A stretch of 64,000 bases of DNA from Hygrophila difformis (lineage: Eukaryota > Streptophyta > Magnoliopsida > Lamiales > Acanthaceae). The number at the start of each line of letters is the position of its first letter. The stretch's first letter is position 1. The notes under the pieces were generated by a model. It had not been told where the DNA came from and made no database searches. It saw only the letters and a list, made by a program, of their open reading frames with translations. The stretch is from contig JAOANR010000006.1 of assembly GCA_030278955.1 (NCBI GenBank), positions 29,803,124-29,867,123 of the forward strand, written 5' to 3'. Made by a program: the position numbers and the translations under genes. Below are positions 1 to 11,070 of this stretch, piece after piece.

Positions 1-553
1 TTTATTGTTTATGAATCTTGAGAGGTAATCATGCAATTAACCCTTCCTTAATCAGTTCTGGATATATGATTTTGTTCATATGCATGCATATATGATATAT
101 CCTTTTTGCTTGTGTGAATGATTTTTGGCCCTTCCCAGGTTTGAATTTGCAGTTTCTCTTACGCTTGATGAACTTTGTTCTTTTATGGTACTCATTTAGT
201 AAACTTTGATACTTGTTAGCGGGAGATTGCAGTGGGATCCTGCTATATGCCATGCTCAGTTCATACTCTTCAGTAATTATGTCATGTTTTCCAGAGTTAA
301 TCTAGGCTTCTTCCATTTCCTTGAAGTGTTAGCAGCATTTGTGCTTATAATGATATTCTTTTTCAGATCCCTTCATTTTATTCGGATGAGTATCATAACC
401 TCCAACAAGACAAATAGAATGTAGAGTTTCATCTTTGTTGTGTTTTCATATTCTCTAATTTAAACAAAATGTACATTGTACTGTTGCAGTGTTTGCGGCT
501 GAACCGGGGAACTTGGCACATTTGTTTGTTAAGATACAATAGATATGTGTGCA

Positions 554-556
<3 letters not shown>

Positions 557-586
<30 letters not shown>
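557..586. repeat. (GT)15 microsatellite
   Basis: Fifteen uninterrupted GT units. The surrounding stretch 1-930 has only short open frames; I recognise no exon in it. Confidence 0.95.
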
Positions 587-589
<3 letters not shown>

Positions 590-932
590 GTTTAATTGTT
601 TTGAGTTTTCCTTTTGGGGAACTGATGTGGCTATAAAAAGTATAGATATTTGCATATTCTGTTCGTATGGATTTTGTTGGTATATTAATTTTAAAATAAA
701 TTTTAAAATATTTTTATTAATTTTAAAATATTTTTATACCGTTTTTGCTTATTTCGGTTTTAGCACAAAATGTGGCCTGAATTTCTTTTTTGCATTCTCA
801 AAAAGCTGTCTTGTTCTTTCTTAGCTTTTGAATTGGCATCAATCTTCTATTTTTCTTCTCAAGGCTTCACATGAACATGTAATTAAAACTGTTTGTCCTT
901 GGATGGCTGCTCTTCTTGTCGAAATTAAGATA

Positions 933-2263
933 TGGCAGCAAAGCCCGACGAACCACCTGGGATCTCAGAATATTCTTACAAGTAATTATTTGCTTTAATT
1001 ATCTTGTACCCATGTTAGGGTTGTGCAACTAAAATATGGAAATTATAATCACAGCGTAATTTATGTCAACACTTAGCAGTTCCCTTTGATTCCTTGGCTT
1101 TTAGATAATGGGGAACTCGTAAACAAGCCACAAAGACTACATTTTGCACAAGTGCTTTGCTTCCATAAGAACAATGCACATTTTAGTGGTTAAAAGCTTA
1201 AGGTTGTATCTTGTTTATTGATGCAAGATCTTTTTACAGTGATCCCATTTGCCATGAAGAGAACTAATTGGATTGGTATGCCTGCAGGGACCTGCAGAAA
1301 GCTACGAAAAATTTCTCCACATAAATCGATCAAGGTGCATATGGCCCTGTTTACAAAGCTATAGTGTCCACTGGAGAGACTGTTGCTGTTAAAATGCTTG
1401 CTACTGATTCTGAGCAGGGGGAGAAAGAGTTCCAAGCCGAGGTACTTGATTTCAGATGTGACCTATGACAAACAAAAGCATAACTGTTTATTGACATCAT
1501 GATCAAGGAGTGGCATTGATATTCCCTCTTATTGCAATCTCAGGTTTCATTGTTAGGAAGGCTAAATCACAGAAACCTCGTGAATTTGGTTGGATATTGT
1601 GCAGAGAAGAATCAGCATATGCTTGTTTATGTCTACATGAGTCGGGGAAGTTTGTCATCGCATTTGTACAGTAGGTTTGCCATATCTATATGCTTCTATA
1701 TTAGATGTAAAATTCCATTGAATCTAATATTTGAACTTTCCATCTTTGTCCACTACATACCGTTCTCTAATCCTCATAATCTAAGTATTGAAAGAAATTC
1801 ACCATAGTCTTCATACCAAATGTAGCCAGGACACAGGATAGCATTTTAGCTTTTGCCACCTTCCTGTGTCATGGTTTTAATGCTTTAATTTGTTTATTTA
1901 GAAGCTTCCCTCCCTTTCATATTCTCGTATTTCAATATTCAGGTGAGAAAATTGAACCTCTGGATTGGAAATTAAGAGTTCAAATAGCACTTGATGTGGC
2001 CAGGGGCTTGGAGTACCTTCATGATGGTGTAAGTTGAATTGTTTGGTTCTTTATCATATCACTTTACATTTCCTTTCTTGCATATGTATGTTCTTATTTT
2101 TAATCAGTCGTCCACTTCTTCATGTGTCATCACATGTTATGTGGCTTGCTTTTTTTTTTTGTTTAAACATGCTCTGCTGTTGTTAACTTCAGCAGTTCCA
2201 CCTGTGATACGTCGCGACATGAAATCATATAATATTTTATTGGATCAGTCAATGAGAGCTAGG
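933..2263 (+). pseudogene. Receptor-like kinase fragment, CRLK type, broken
   Basis: Five consecutive exons of a calcium/calmodulin-regulated receptor-like kinase (CRLK1/2 type) can be read: about 933-981, 1288-1441, 1544-1671, 1943-2028 and 2193-2263, with GT-AG introns. Visible kinase pieces are the juxtamembrane EYSYKDLQKAT, the glycine loop (QGAYGPVYKA), the VAIK-like lysine in VAVKML, HRNLVNLVGYC, and the catalytic loop. It is dead. A TAA interrupts the frame just before the glycine loop (after KNFST), the catalytic HRD is RRD, the frame slips at the 1943-2028/2193 junction, and everything C-terminal to SMRAR (DFG, APE, C-lobe) is missing. It is the first of four captured gene fragments. 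Family assignment rests on remembered consensus; another kinase of the same group is possible. Confidence 0.75.
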
Positions 2264-2549
2264 GTATGTATGGCTCATTAACCATCTCTTCCCTTGAAAG
2301 TCCAAAGTCAGTCACCTTCAACAGGAATTGCAATCAAATCAAACTCATACAATGATGAACAAAGCAGTTGTAAATGGATTTCCCGATCATGTAGTAAAGC
2401 GAACAATCTTAGCAATTTTATTTTGCTTGTCCATTCATTCTGAGGGCGTGTTGCTTCTGAATATGCCTTTCACGGTAGACACCATTGACTTAATGTGTTT
2501 TTTTTGTTTTTGTTTTTTTTCCCCTTTGAAGCACAAACCTATTGCTCAT

Positions 2550-3037
2550 GAACAATCTTTATGTTTCGCATACTTTGCCCTGTTGATAAGGTGGACAATG
2601 TGGTTGGGGAACCGAATGGAATTCTCGATTTACTCCATAATGAAATAGGTGTCATGGTTGTTGTTACTGATCAAGTTTCCGCCTCTAATGAGCATGTATT
2701 AATCATATCATCCGATGAGGTGAAGATTCATTTATCTCAAATAAGTTTAGCTTTTTAAGTTCATACACTGCCCAGGCCTTTTAAATTGATTCATCTATAT
2801 GTGTTTTAGGGTCCTGATGATGAGCTTTTTCCTGCACAAGATGCTTTACTGCATATACAAACCCAGATCGTCGATCGTGTTCCAGATAAAGAAAACATAG
2901 TTGCCACTCGGATGCTTTTGCAAGTAGATGAAATTGAATCTATAGTTGACATGGGGAAAATCAGAGGTGCAAAAGTAGAAATTCTTCCCAGGGAAGAGGT
3001 TCCTGCTGTTATATCAAGGAGCAATGAGATTGTGCAG
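2550..3037 (+). pseudogene. KH-domain RNA-binding protein fragment
   Basis: Two exons, about 2550-2719 and 2810-3037, join in frame. They resemble the middle of plant poly(rC)-binding-type KH proteins (At4g18375/RCF3-like). Visible landmarks are FRILCPVDKVDNVVGEPNG, the linker SSDEGPDDELFPAQ, LLHIQTQIVD, and the next KH domain's start and end (GAKVEILPREEVPA, NEIVQ). The frame has no stop, but the second KH domain lacks the central GxxG nucleic-acid-binding loop because several residues are missing between DEIES and GAKVE. No start, no stop and no further KH domains are present, so this is a captured fragment. RNA binding is unlikely without the loop. Confidence 0.65.
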
Positions 3038-3940
3038 GTCAGTTTAATATATTCTCAATGGAGTAGCATTTGCATTTCTATTATTATTAAAGATTCATCT
3101 TTGTAGGTTTTATGTTTCTTAGAAAATAATTATTGACAAAAATCATGTTCTTTGAGTAAACTTGCGAGTCTTCTATCTTGGTCCAATTATTTTTTTTTTT
3201 AAAAAAAACATTCAGCTCAAAACGTAGCACTTATTAGTTTAGGAGGGGCCTATTATTCTCTTATATTTTAACCGTCAATGATTTTTTAAAGAGAAGAAAG
3301 AAAAGTTACCAACTGTTCTCATTATATATACCATCATTGACTTCGTTACAATGATTAGAAGATTCTCTATCGGTGTGCATGTCTTGTGGCACCCAAAAGC
3401 GTAATATCATATTCTCAGGTAATTATTCACTTTCGTTGCCTATATTTCATTATTTTCATTACATGGGAGTGTCGACGTTGCTGCTAACTTGTGTTTACAC
3501 ATTTGAATTTTACTGTTCTCAGGAAACATAGAGGCTCATCAACTTCATTAATTTATGAACTTACTAAACTAAAATTATAAGCATTTGATTTTGATTCATC
3601 GTTCACTCTGTTCTGTACTATGTTGGTTGTGTTATTTACTGCTAATTCTTTATGGCAAGTGTCTAGGCCATCAAACAGGTGAGTTCAAAATTGCTTTCGG
3701 AGAGGAGGTCAACAAATTGGTTGGTATAGCTGTGTTTTATCATTTCCTTTTATGTTTTGCTGGAGCTATTTTCCTACTCGAAGATTGTTGCATTTAACTT
3801 AATTTTAGGTCTGTGTATTGGATTGTGCTGCAATGACGGAAGTTATCTTTAAGAAGGGGGCTTGGTCAAGCTCTGGTTATCACAGGGCAGCTTCAATTGT
3901 AATATACTAATATTTGTAGTTGATTATCAATATATTGCAG

Positions 3941-4018
3941 GTTTTGATTTTTGGTCAGCCCGGAGAAGGAGTCAGCCTGTAATTGATACTAAGAGTGGTT
4001 GCCGATGTTGGTCTTGTT
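3941..4018 (+). pseudogene. Single exon of an Obg-type GTPase
   Basis: An acceptor (TTGCAG) precedes, and a donor (GTAAGT) follows, a 26-codon phase-0 exon. Its end, LILRVVADVGLV, is the segment just before the P-loop in plant organellar Obg GTPases (chloroplast OBGC/CPSAR1 type). A TAA replaces the glutamate codon expected before LILRVV, so it cannot encode protein. The flanks 3038-3940 and 4019-4757 contain no other exon I recognise; short open frames at 3662-3797 and 3810-3890 are unassigned. The call rests on one short exon. Confidence 0.5.
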
Positions 4019-4757
4019 GTAAGTATCAGTTAATATGGATAAGGGTAGTTAAATGTTGTTGATTTAAGAGGTTTTTAATCCATATATGTGTTGATTTGCC
4101 TATTTTGTTTAGATAAATACTAATACAGTGTTCATACAGGTATGGAGTGTATTAGTATGACTTAAATTGCATGTCAAGCAACTTATATCATCACCTGACC
4201 TCCTGTACATTAGACTAAACATTTTTTAAAAGCTCAAGTTTGACTTACATCGCATGTCAAGTAACTTGTTGAGCCGACAATCTTTTAGGTTGAGTCTTGC
4301 GTTAAGAATTGCCTTTTTTTCTGTTTTCAACTTGAGGGGTGGTTTTTAAAAGAGTAATGTATAAAATGCTAGCACATTTTATTATATTTTATCTTTTTGA
4401 GATACATTTTTAGTATAGTATTTGTTTTGATTAGTTTGAGTAAGATTCTTGTTTTGTTAAAGAGCTTAATTTGCTGCTTGTCAATATTTTACCACTCTGT
4501 AAATAGTGTTTTGAGCTACCAAATCCTTTATTTTCAACAATGACAAACATTTCTGACATTCATGTAAAATTGTATTGCATTGAGAAATAATAATTTTCAG
4601 TTCCATTATCAGCTTAGAGAGTATTTACATTTTCATTATCAACAATAATTTAGGTTGTTGGCACAAATTCTTGTCCAGCAGAAGGGATTATGGCCCTAAA
4701 CTTGAGCTGAAGTGTATTAACTTTTGTATGGATTTAAGATAAACCTCAAACATGCAG

Positions 4758-4950
4758 AGCATGCTAGAATTACTATAAATAAGATTCCAGGTAACTCTTG
4801 AGGCTTTCTTTGATGTTCATCATTGCTGAAACTTATATGTTTCTGGAGGTTATATTAACGAGCATTCAATTTTCAGGAATGGTGGAAAATTTGATTAGCA
4901 AGACACTAATATGGAAGGATGAACAAGAGATGTTGTTCCTCTATGATCGG
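4758..4950 (+). pseudogene. MAP65 (microtubule-associated protein) fragment
   Basis: Two small exons, 4758-4790 and 4877-4950, splice to HARITINKIPG plus MVENLISKTLIWKDEQ and LFLYDR. This matches the MAP65/ASE1 family region around KIPAMVDNL, KTRAWEEE and FTYDG, near the microtubule-binding half of the protein. MAP65 proteins crosslink antiparallel microtubules. Only about 35 codons remain, with no neighbouring MAP65 exon recognised, so it is a captured piece. Confidence 0.55.
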
Positions 4951-5299
4951 GTAAATTTTTTATAACTTTTCTAGCATTTTGGTGTTTTGGAGTAACAAAC
5001 AATTGCGGCATTAACTAGGTTCTAACTTCCATCAGAAATGGAAGCTAAAATTCATCTGCCTACTGATGAATCATTCAAAACAGTCTCATATGCTTTTTTG
5101 TGGACATAAAAGAGTTTAGCTTTTCTTCGTTTCCTCCCAAAAAAAACCACTGATAATGAACTGTCTTGCAACTATCTAAAAGTTAGTAGCTCTTTCGTGC
5201 CAATTACTTTGGAAACAAATTGTTATAAATAGGAACTCCCATACACTTACCTATAATTATTTTTTCTTCCTCCATAGGCAGTTGTATATCCCTTTTACG

Positions 5300-5326
5300 C
5301 TGTGCATCGTACAGATGTTTGACTAG
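5300..5326 (+). other. Candidate Helitron 3' terminus (hairpin + CTAG)
   Basis: CTGTGC-ATC-GTACAG can fold with a three-base loop; ATGTTTGA and CTAG follow, and the next base is T. A microsatellite (TA)n begins immediately after. The layout is close to that of the better-supported Helitron end at 29908-29937, which has a hairpin, seven bases and CTAG. Confidence 0.4.
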
Positions 5327-6100
5327 TATATATATATATATGGATTGCTCGTTATTCAATTGGATTGTTCGAACTTTATTAGTATGAATTGCTCGAACCT
5401 TATTAGTATAATTAAGATTTATCCATAGTTATACATTACATGGATGCTCATTATTCAATTGGATTGTTCAAACTTTATTACTCCATCTGTCCATTTAAAA
5501 TGTCTTGTTTGATTTCTGCACACAATCCAATGCATTTTTTTAACTGTTAATATCTCAAAATATTTACAACGAAAAATTATGTAAAATATATACTATAAAA
5601 CTACACGATTGTATGATTCTAAATAAGTTATGATTATTATGTGCTATTAGATATGATTATTTGGTGATTTAAATAAGATTATTATGTGCTATTTTATGTG
5701 TTGTGCTATTTTTTATATGTTATTTTACGTGTTGTGATATGGTGTGTTTTATGACTATTATCTGCTATTTTATATGGTGATTTTTTTTGGCATATGCTCT
5801 TTATTCTATGTGTTTTGATATGATGTATGTTATGATTATTATGGGATGGTTGTATCCCTCCTCTCATTCGAATTTTTGTTTATGCCTTTCTGTAGTATTA
5901 TGGGATGGTTGTATCCCTCCCCCTTGATTTATAAAAAAAAAAAAGAGGGAGACATTCAAATTAAAGTTGAACATTAAAGTGCGGTGGTTGGAAATTAAAG
6001 TGAATTTATTGTGGTGGTTGGGAAATAGAAAAAAAAAAGAAAAGAAAAAGAAAAAAAAAGAAGGAAAAGAGGAGTTAGTGCGGTATATTAAAAAAAAAAA
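5327..6100. other. Non-coding repeat-rich stretch with MITE remnant
   Basis: A (TA)n run is followed by degenerate repeats of GGATTGCTCG/TTATTCAATTGGATTGTTC. From about 5483 there is a one-ended remnant of a Stowaway-like MITE (CTCCATCTGTCC start, with the internal TAACTGTTAATATCTCAAAAT block also seen in the complete copies). A direct repeat containing GGGATGGTTGTATCCCTCC occurs near 5838 and near 5896. Purine-rich A/G runs fill 5930-6100. No gene seen. Confidence 0.5.
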
Positions 6101-6105
6101 GGTTA

Positions 6106-6783
6106 GTGGAGAAAGAATGTCAAATTGCAGATTTTGGAACACAAGAAAGAAGCTGGGAAACAGAAAGGATATATAGTTCAAAAATTATTTTGGAATCTAA
6201 AATGTTCAAAATTAAAGGAGCTGATCGAGTTCGAGCAAGTCAAATAAGCCATGATGAAAAGAAAGTCCAGGCAATAATTATGAAGGATATCACAATGAAA
6301 AAGTGCAATCATGCCAATGACAATTTGGCAAATCAAGTTTATTCGACATGGAATATCAATAAGTGACACCATGTTAAGGATTGCAATTTTGATAGATGCA
6401 AAGTGGAGACTTTGCAAAGGATTGTCGAAGCGACAATCGAGTGAAAGAGACAACCACTTCCAACCAACCAATGTAGTTGTGGAAGATGAAGCAATACCTG
6501 TTGAACCTGTAGTTGTCCAGGAGCCTACGAAAGGTTGACGTTGATCTATTGGCAGAACACACTTGTGATAAGCTTGAAAACAAGCTAGTTGAGCCTTTGG
6601 TAGAAGAAAAGGCTGTTGAGATGCCTGAGAAAGGAAGATTGATGAGAAGAAGCAAATTGAGAGTGCTCTTGATGTGGAGTGCACTGATGAGTGTATTCAA
6701 GAACCGGTCAAGGAAGTTGTAAAGATGACAACCGAGATTCCAAAATGAAGCTGAAGAAGCATTTGAAGTTTATGGGGGAGTTT
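6106..6783 (+). pseudogene. Decayed copia-like gag and 3' internal region
   Basis: The reading frame is shattered. Near 6405-6440, GDFAKDCRSDN matches the second half of a copia-type gag zinc knuckle (GHFAKDCR). Upstream and downstream are lysine/glutamate-rich coding-like pieces. The stretch ends in a purine tract (ATGGGGGAG, about 6772-6780) directly before an LTR start, as a polypurine tract would. No protease, integrase or reverse transcriptase is visible, so this is a non-autonomous or deleted element. Confidence 0.45.
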
Positions 6784-7091
6784 TGTTGGTAAATTCAAAT
6801 GCCGTGTGCGAAACAAAAGTTGAAGCCGTTGAACGAACAGTGAAGAAACGTGCAAGCCATCTTCATTGAATGTTGAAGCTGGTAAAGGAATAGTGAATCA
6901 TATGTGTATTGTCTGTTGTAATTCTAAAGTCTATATATATGGTCTTGTATTGTTGAAATAATTAGAGTAAAGCAATGAATGAAATTACTAGAAAGCATTT
7001 GTTGAATCCTCTTTGCTCTCCGCTCTTGTTTATCCTATTTAGATATCAAGAGTGTAAAGTGTTCTTGTGCGTGTGAGATATCAAATCTACA
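6784..7091 (+). mobile_element. Copia-type LTR
   Basis: A 308-bp segment starts TGTTGG after a polypurine-like tract and ends CTACA two bases before TTGGTATCAG (7094-7103), a primer-binding site complementary to the 3' end of initiator methionine tRNA. Length and ends fit a small copia LTR. It has internal-type sequence on both sides (PPT to the left, PBS to the right), so it is not a simple solo LTR. I did not find a second copy in the window. 7104-7364 looks like untranslated leader and unassigned AT-rich DNA. Confidence 0.5.
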
Positions 7092-7364
7092 AATTGGTAT
7101 CAGAAAGTGATATTAAGAACTACAGTATTCCCATCGCGAATAATGATCATGGTAACTCCTTCATTAATGTTATTCCCCTAATTTTTAGGATAATAAATCA
7201 CACTACAAAATTTAAGGGGTCATTTAATTTAATTGAATACTGGATTGCTTTTCCTTATTAGGATTGGAGCCAAAATAGAAAAATAAATCACAGCACAAAA
7301 ACCCATTTTTGCATCACCATCTGGATATCCAGAATTGGAGGTTTTCAGGATATGAACTTAATCG

Positions 7365-8050
7365 GTTGTGGAGTATGTTGTTGGTCAATTGAAAGAATTT
7401 GAGGGAAAGAAGCTTGTTTCTGCTACCAAGGAAGGCCTCAAGCTTGATGAGAACGAGGACGAGAAGAAGAAGAAGAAAGAGGAACTAAAATAAAAGTTTG
7501 AAGGTCTGTGCAAGGTGATTAAGGATGTGCTTGGTGACAAGGTTGAGAAGGTTGGTTGTCTCTGACCGTGTGGTTGATTCTCCGTGCTGCTTGGTGACCG
7601 GAGAGTATGGATGGACTGCTAACATGGAGAGGATCATGAAGGCGCAAGCTTTGAGGGACTCCAGCATGGCAGGCTACATGTCCAGCAAGAGGACGATGGA
7701 GATCAATCCCGAGAATCCCATCAAGGAATGAGCTCAGGAAGAGAGCTGATGCCGACAAGAATGATAAGTCCCTGAAGGACTTGGTGCTGCTGCTGTTTGA
7801 GACTGCATTGCTCACTTCTCGATTCAGCCTTGATGAGACAAACACATTCGGCAACAGAATTCACAGGATGCTGAAACTAGGTCTGAGCATCGATGATGAT
7901 GCTGGTGATGCAGATGCCGATATGCCTCCTTTGGAGGAGGCCGGAGCTGATGCTTGATGCTGAGAGCAAAATGGAGGAAGTTGATAAAACTAGGTGGAAT
8001 AAATGCTGGTATTGTTCCTACTTTCACTTTGAAGTGAACTTTTGATATGC
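7365..8050 (+). pseudogene. Cytosolic HSP90 3' half, frameshifted
   Basis: The C-terminal third of a cytosolic HSP90 (HSP81 type) is recognisable: [104 protein letters not shown], and the acidic tail ending SKMEEVD. The normal EEVD end is followed by AAA rather than a stop. Inactivating changes are a TAA after EELK, an extra G near 7553, several frame slips around 7728-7760 and another near 7945. No introns lie in this part, so a processed copy truncated at its 5' end and a plain fragment are both possible. No promoter or N-terminal ATPase domain is present. Confidence 0.85.
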
Positions 8051-8565
8051 CATAAGAATGGTTTACTTATCCGCTTTGTTATTTGAACTCATAGATTGAT
8101 ACATTATCTGTCAGTATAGTAGTAGAAACTAATTTTACTGGTCTCCAGCAGGAATACATTTTGTATTTTGCAAAAATATTGTGCTGCTACATCCATCTGA
8201 TGTTAACATAAAATAGAGACTCAATCCAAAGCACTTGAAATTGAAATAGATAACTTGGGTTTTTGCAATGGATTTTCGATGTAGTGGTGTTATATTACTG
8301 TTGAAAATTCATTGGTCTACATGCCTAAATGCGGACCGGTTATGGTGTTGAATTTTAATAGCAGTGAATTTTTTGTGATGTTTTTTTAGTTTTGTAATGT
8401 ATTTAATTTTTGTGATCTATTTTATATAATATATTACAAAACAAATTTTATACATCAAATTCTGCAAAAGCAAATTATGCGCCTAAATGTAAGAAGAAGT
8501 TAGTGTGCGATTAAGATATTTGTAGACATTTGTCTTGATGTACTGCGGTCGTTGATTCACTTTGT
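8051..8565. other. AT-rich intergenic DNA
   Basis: Nothing recognised. The first bases may be the former 3' UTR of the HSP90 copy. Confidence 0.5.
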
Positions 8566-8682
8566 GGATGTTTGGGAGTTAGCGGATCCGCTAGCATATA
8601 GCAGATTCGGAGAGAAAACTGTGAGGCAATCTGCCTATTCGAATCTGCTATTTGCTAGCGGATCCGGTGACTCCCAAACATC
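8566..8682. repeat. Foldback palindrome (MITE-like)
   Basis: The left arm (8566-8609) starts GGATGTTTGGGAGTTAGCGG and the right arm (8640-8682) is its near-perfect reverse complement, ending CTCCCAAACATCC. The arms are about 43 bp around a 30-bp loop. Both arms contain GCGGATCCG/CTAGC and CAGATTCG. This is the shape of a tiny foldback transposon or hAT-type MITE; no clear target duplication was found. Confidence 0.6.
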
Positions 8683-8700
8683 CCAATTTTGTAAATAGAC

Positions 8701-9240
8701 GATTGAGATTAACTTGAATGTTAAAAAATGTAAATTTGTCATATTACTCCAAAATATAGTTAGTACATTTCAGCGAAAACTTATATATATTTCAGCGAAA
8801 GACGTAATTTTTTCAGAGCGCCTTCTGTGTATTTCAGCGACATACGATATTATATTTCAGCGACGTATGATAGTATATTTCAGCGACATTCTATAGTATT
8901 TTTCAACGACTTGATAATGTTCATTTCAGCGACTTCATAAAAGTCGAAACTCCAATTCTTTGGTTTAATATTTTTTCAACAATGAGCTGTTTGTATTTCA
9001 ATGACGGCCTTTGTGTATTTCAGCGACATACATAGTATTTTTCAGCAACATACATAATATTTCAGCGACACACATAGTTTTTTTTCAGCGATAACCTTGT
9101 GTGTATTTTTCAGCGACTTGACATTATAAATTTTTTTAGACAACTTTATCCATTTACATTTTGAAACTTGGATTTTAAATGAACGATTGGGATTAGTGCA
9201 TTGATGTGATGCGAATTTTGTTGATTGCACCATAATCAAT
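8701..9240. repeat. TTCAGCGAC repeat element, locus 1
   Basis: About fourteen copies or near-copies of ATTTCAGCGAC(A) occur at irregular spacing of roughly 20-45 bp. The array is flanked on the left by a block GATTGAGATTAACTTGAATG and on the right by a block ending TGTTGATTGCACCATAATC. Both flanking blocks and the internal order recur at 14604-15117. It does not code and resembles no transposon class I know. Confidence 0.75.
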
Positions 9241-9944
9241 CTCTAAATCTAACATGTCTAAATGTGGGAACGAAGACGAGCATTAAAATTAAGCACCCTT
9301 GAATCTTGAGAATTGACAGGGAAGTAGAGAGTGCAGGTTGTGTCTTGAATTTCCAAGATTGTGTTGGCATTTATTACATTTGAAGAAAAAAAAATTGTTG
9401 ATTGATTTGTCGTCGAAGAAAAAAAAAAGAATCGGTGCTGATCTTTTGAAGGTTGTAGAGCATTTAAGTTGTAACAGGGACTGCATCCATATAGGGCATG
9501 GAATCACCAAAACATGAAATAGACGTGATCCACTATCTTCCAACAAACTGTATCTGTTCTTTTCTTTTGACCAACCAAACATCAAATTCAGCTAAGAATA
9601 AGCACGGTGCGCAACTTGTATCTATCTAGTGGTCGTACGCATGAACTGATAAACGAACAAGCTTGTTTTTCGTAATTTTGTTGACATCTAATTTCGCACC
9701 ACACTTAAAAAATCAATGGATTAAGGTGGTGTGCTTGTATTGTATGCTAGTTGGCGGCCACGTTTGGCATTGGGATATTTGTGTTAGGAAATAGGAAGGT
9801 CAACTTTTGAGTCCAACAAAGGCCTTAATAAACCCAAGGCATTTTTCTCATTTTCCCGCTGCTGACAATAATACCTAGGTTGCGGGTTGGTGCTAAGGCG
9901 CACGACACCGCACACATCCTTTCAACACTGTATAGATGCTTTTG
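9241..9944. other. Intergenic DNA, nothing recognised
   Basis: Short purine runs and no convincing exon, terminal repeat or RNA gene. Confidence 0.5.
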
Positions 9945-10170
9945 TAGTAGTTTCTACTCCCCCAACCCAACCCACCACCTATGACTTCTAAGTACAAAAA
10001 ATCCAACAATCATGGAACCAGGCCAGGCCAAGCAGGGAGCGGGTTTGGTTGGTCTCAGGAGATCCACTGTATGTCTTTATGTATGTATGTATGTATCCAT
10101 TCTATTTATCTGATGGCGAAAATCCTGAGAGAAGAAGCCATAAATTTACTGAGTTTCTGGCTAGGGATGC
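9945..10170. repeat. Segmental duplication, copy A, part 1
   Basis: This segment matches 44385-44605 with scattered differences: shared CCCAACCCAACCCACC, CCAGGCCAAGCAGGGAG and an ATG-containing block starting ATGGCGAAAA. Here one A is lost after ATGGCGAAA and extra bases (GAA) sit after GAGAGAA, so the short reading frame seen in copy B is shifted. A (TATG)n run at about 10074-10096 is private to this copy. Confidence 0.8.
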
Positions 10171-11070
10171 CAATCGGACCCGGCCAACCCGAGAATCGAC
10201 CTGGACCCAACCCATTTAGCTTGGTTCGGGTCCAAACTAATTTTTTCGGGTTGGGTCGGGTCTTGGGTTTAGGGATGGACCCGACCCAGACCCGACTCGA
10301 ATAAATTTAAATGAGTAGAAATCCTAATCCTAATATGTATTATTACATTCAATTTTATCACATCACTCAGCGCAGCTTCCCTTCCCCTCATCGAAGTCTT
10401 GCCCTTTCACACCTCCATTCCCTCCGACCCCTCCCCCCAACCACTCCGACCGTCCGGCGCCGCCTGGGCGGTCCCGCGTGTACCTGCTGGCGTCACCATT
10501 CCTCTCTCCCTCGCCAGTCCAGCGTCTGTCTGTTGATAATTCGTATTTCCGTCGGCGTTCGTCTGCGGAGTGTTTGCTGCTCGTCCTTGCCTAACCGTTT
10601 GGTTGTGTCTGCGTATCAATGTATGCACTATGCAGTGTTGTTTTCTCATTTCTTTGTGAATGAATAATGTTTGTATTTAACAAATTGTGAATTTTTGTTC
10701 AATCCTTCACTCTGCGAATCGATTTTTAGGTGTGTTGTCTCCTTTTATGTTGTTTATTTGTTAATAATTTTTAGTCTAGTTTTTCTTCTCTTCTGTTGAT
10801 TCTCATTTGGTAAATTTCTGTTTTTTTTTTGTATTAATTAAAGTGATACTATTAAATTCATACTGTGTAGCTTTGTTTCGGCTGCTAGTCTTGCGCATTA
10901 TCCATCAGAAATCATTTGTTTGTTTATCGGGTCCACGGGTCTGGGGCCGGTTCCCATCGGTTGGGTTCTACTCGGGTCCAAGGACTAATACTTCGGGTCT
11001 GGGTCGGTTCTTGGGTCCTGAAATTTTTCTCGGTTCGGGTCTTGGGCCCGACTGGACCCGACCCGAGTTC
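10162..11070. mobile_element. hAT-like insertion rich in GGGTC/GACCC, right end unclear
   Basis: It begins TAGGGATGCCAATCGG, close to the TAGGGATGGCAA ends of plant hAT elements (compare 58559). Both end regions are packed with GGGTCC/GGACCC/CCCGACCC motifs (10172-10290 and 10925-11065), as in subterminal regions of hAT elements. The middle (10375-10580) is C-rich. The expected inverted right terminus is absent; the sequence stops against an inverted copy of host DNA at about 11070, suggesting rearrangement at the right end. Confidence 0.4.

Larger units (their letters stand above)
1..5326 (+). mobile_element. Candidate gene-capturing Helitron, 5' end outside window
   Basis: This stretch carries exon-intron fragments of four unrelated host genes, all on the plus strand: kinase 933-2263, KH protein 2550-3037, Obg GTPase 3941-4018 and MAP65 4758-4950. 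It ends with an imperfect hairpin (5300-5314, six pairs including one G-T, three-base loop), eight bases, CTAG at 5323-5326 and then T at 5327. That is the usual architecture of a Helitron 3' end (hairpin, short spacer, CTRR, insertion before T). The same-strand mosaic of partial genes with introns kept is typical of Helitron capture. The 5' end is not in the window, no helicase is seen here and the hairpin is short, so a Pack-MULE or successive duplications remain possible. Confidence 0.45.

Noticed and set aside
5967..6176. Lysine-rich small protein
   Set aside because: It is the translation of A/G runs, with no homology and no splice context.
8714..9120. CRISPR-like array of TTTCAGCGAC repeats
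   Set aside because: The repeated word is only 9-13 bases, spacing is irregular, the setting is a plant nuclear genome and there are no cas genes.
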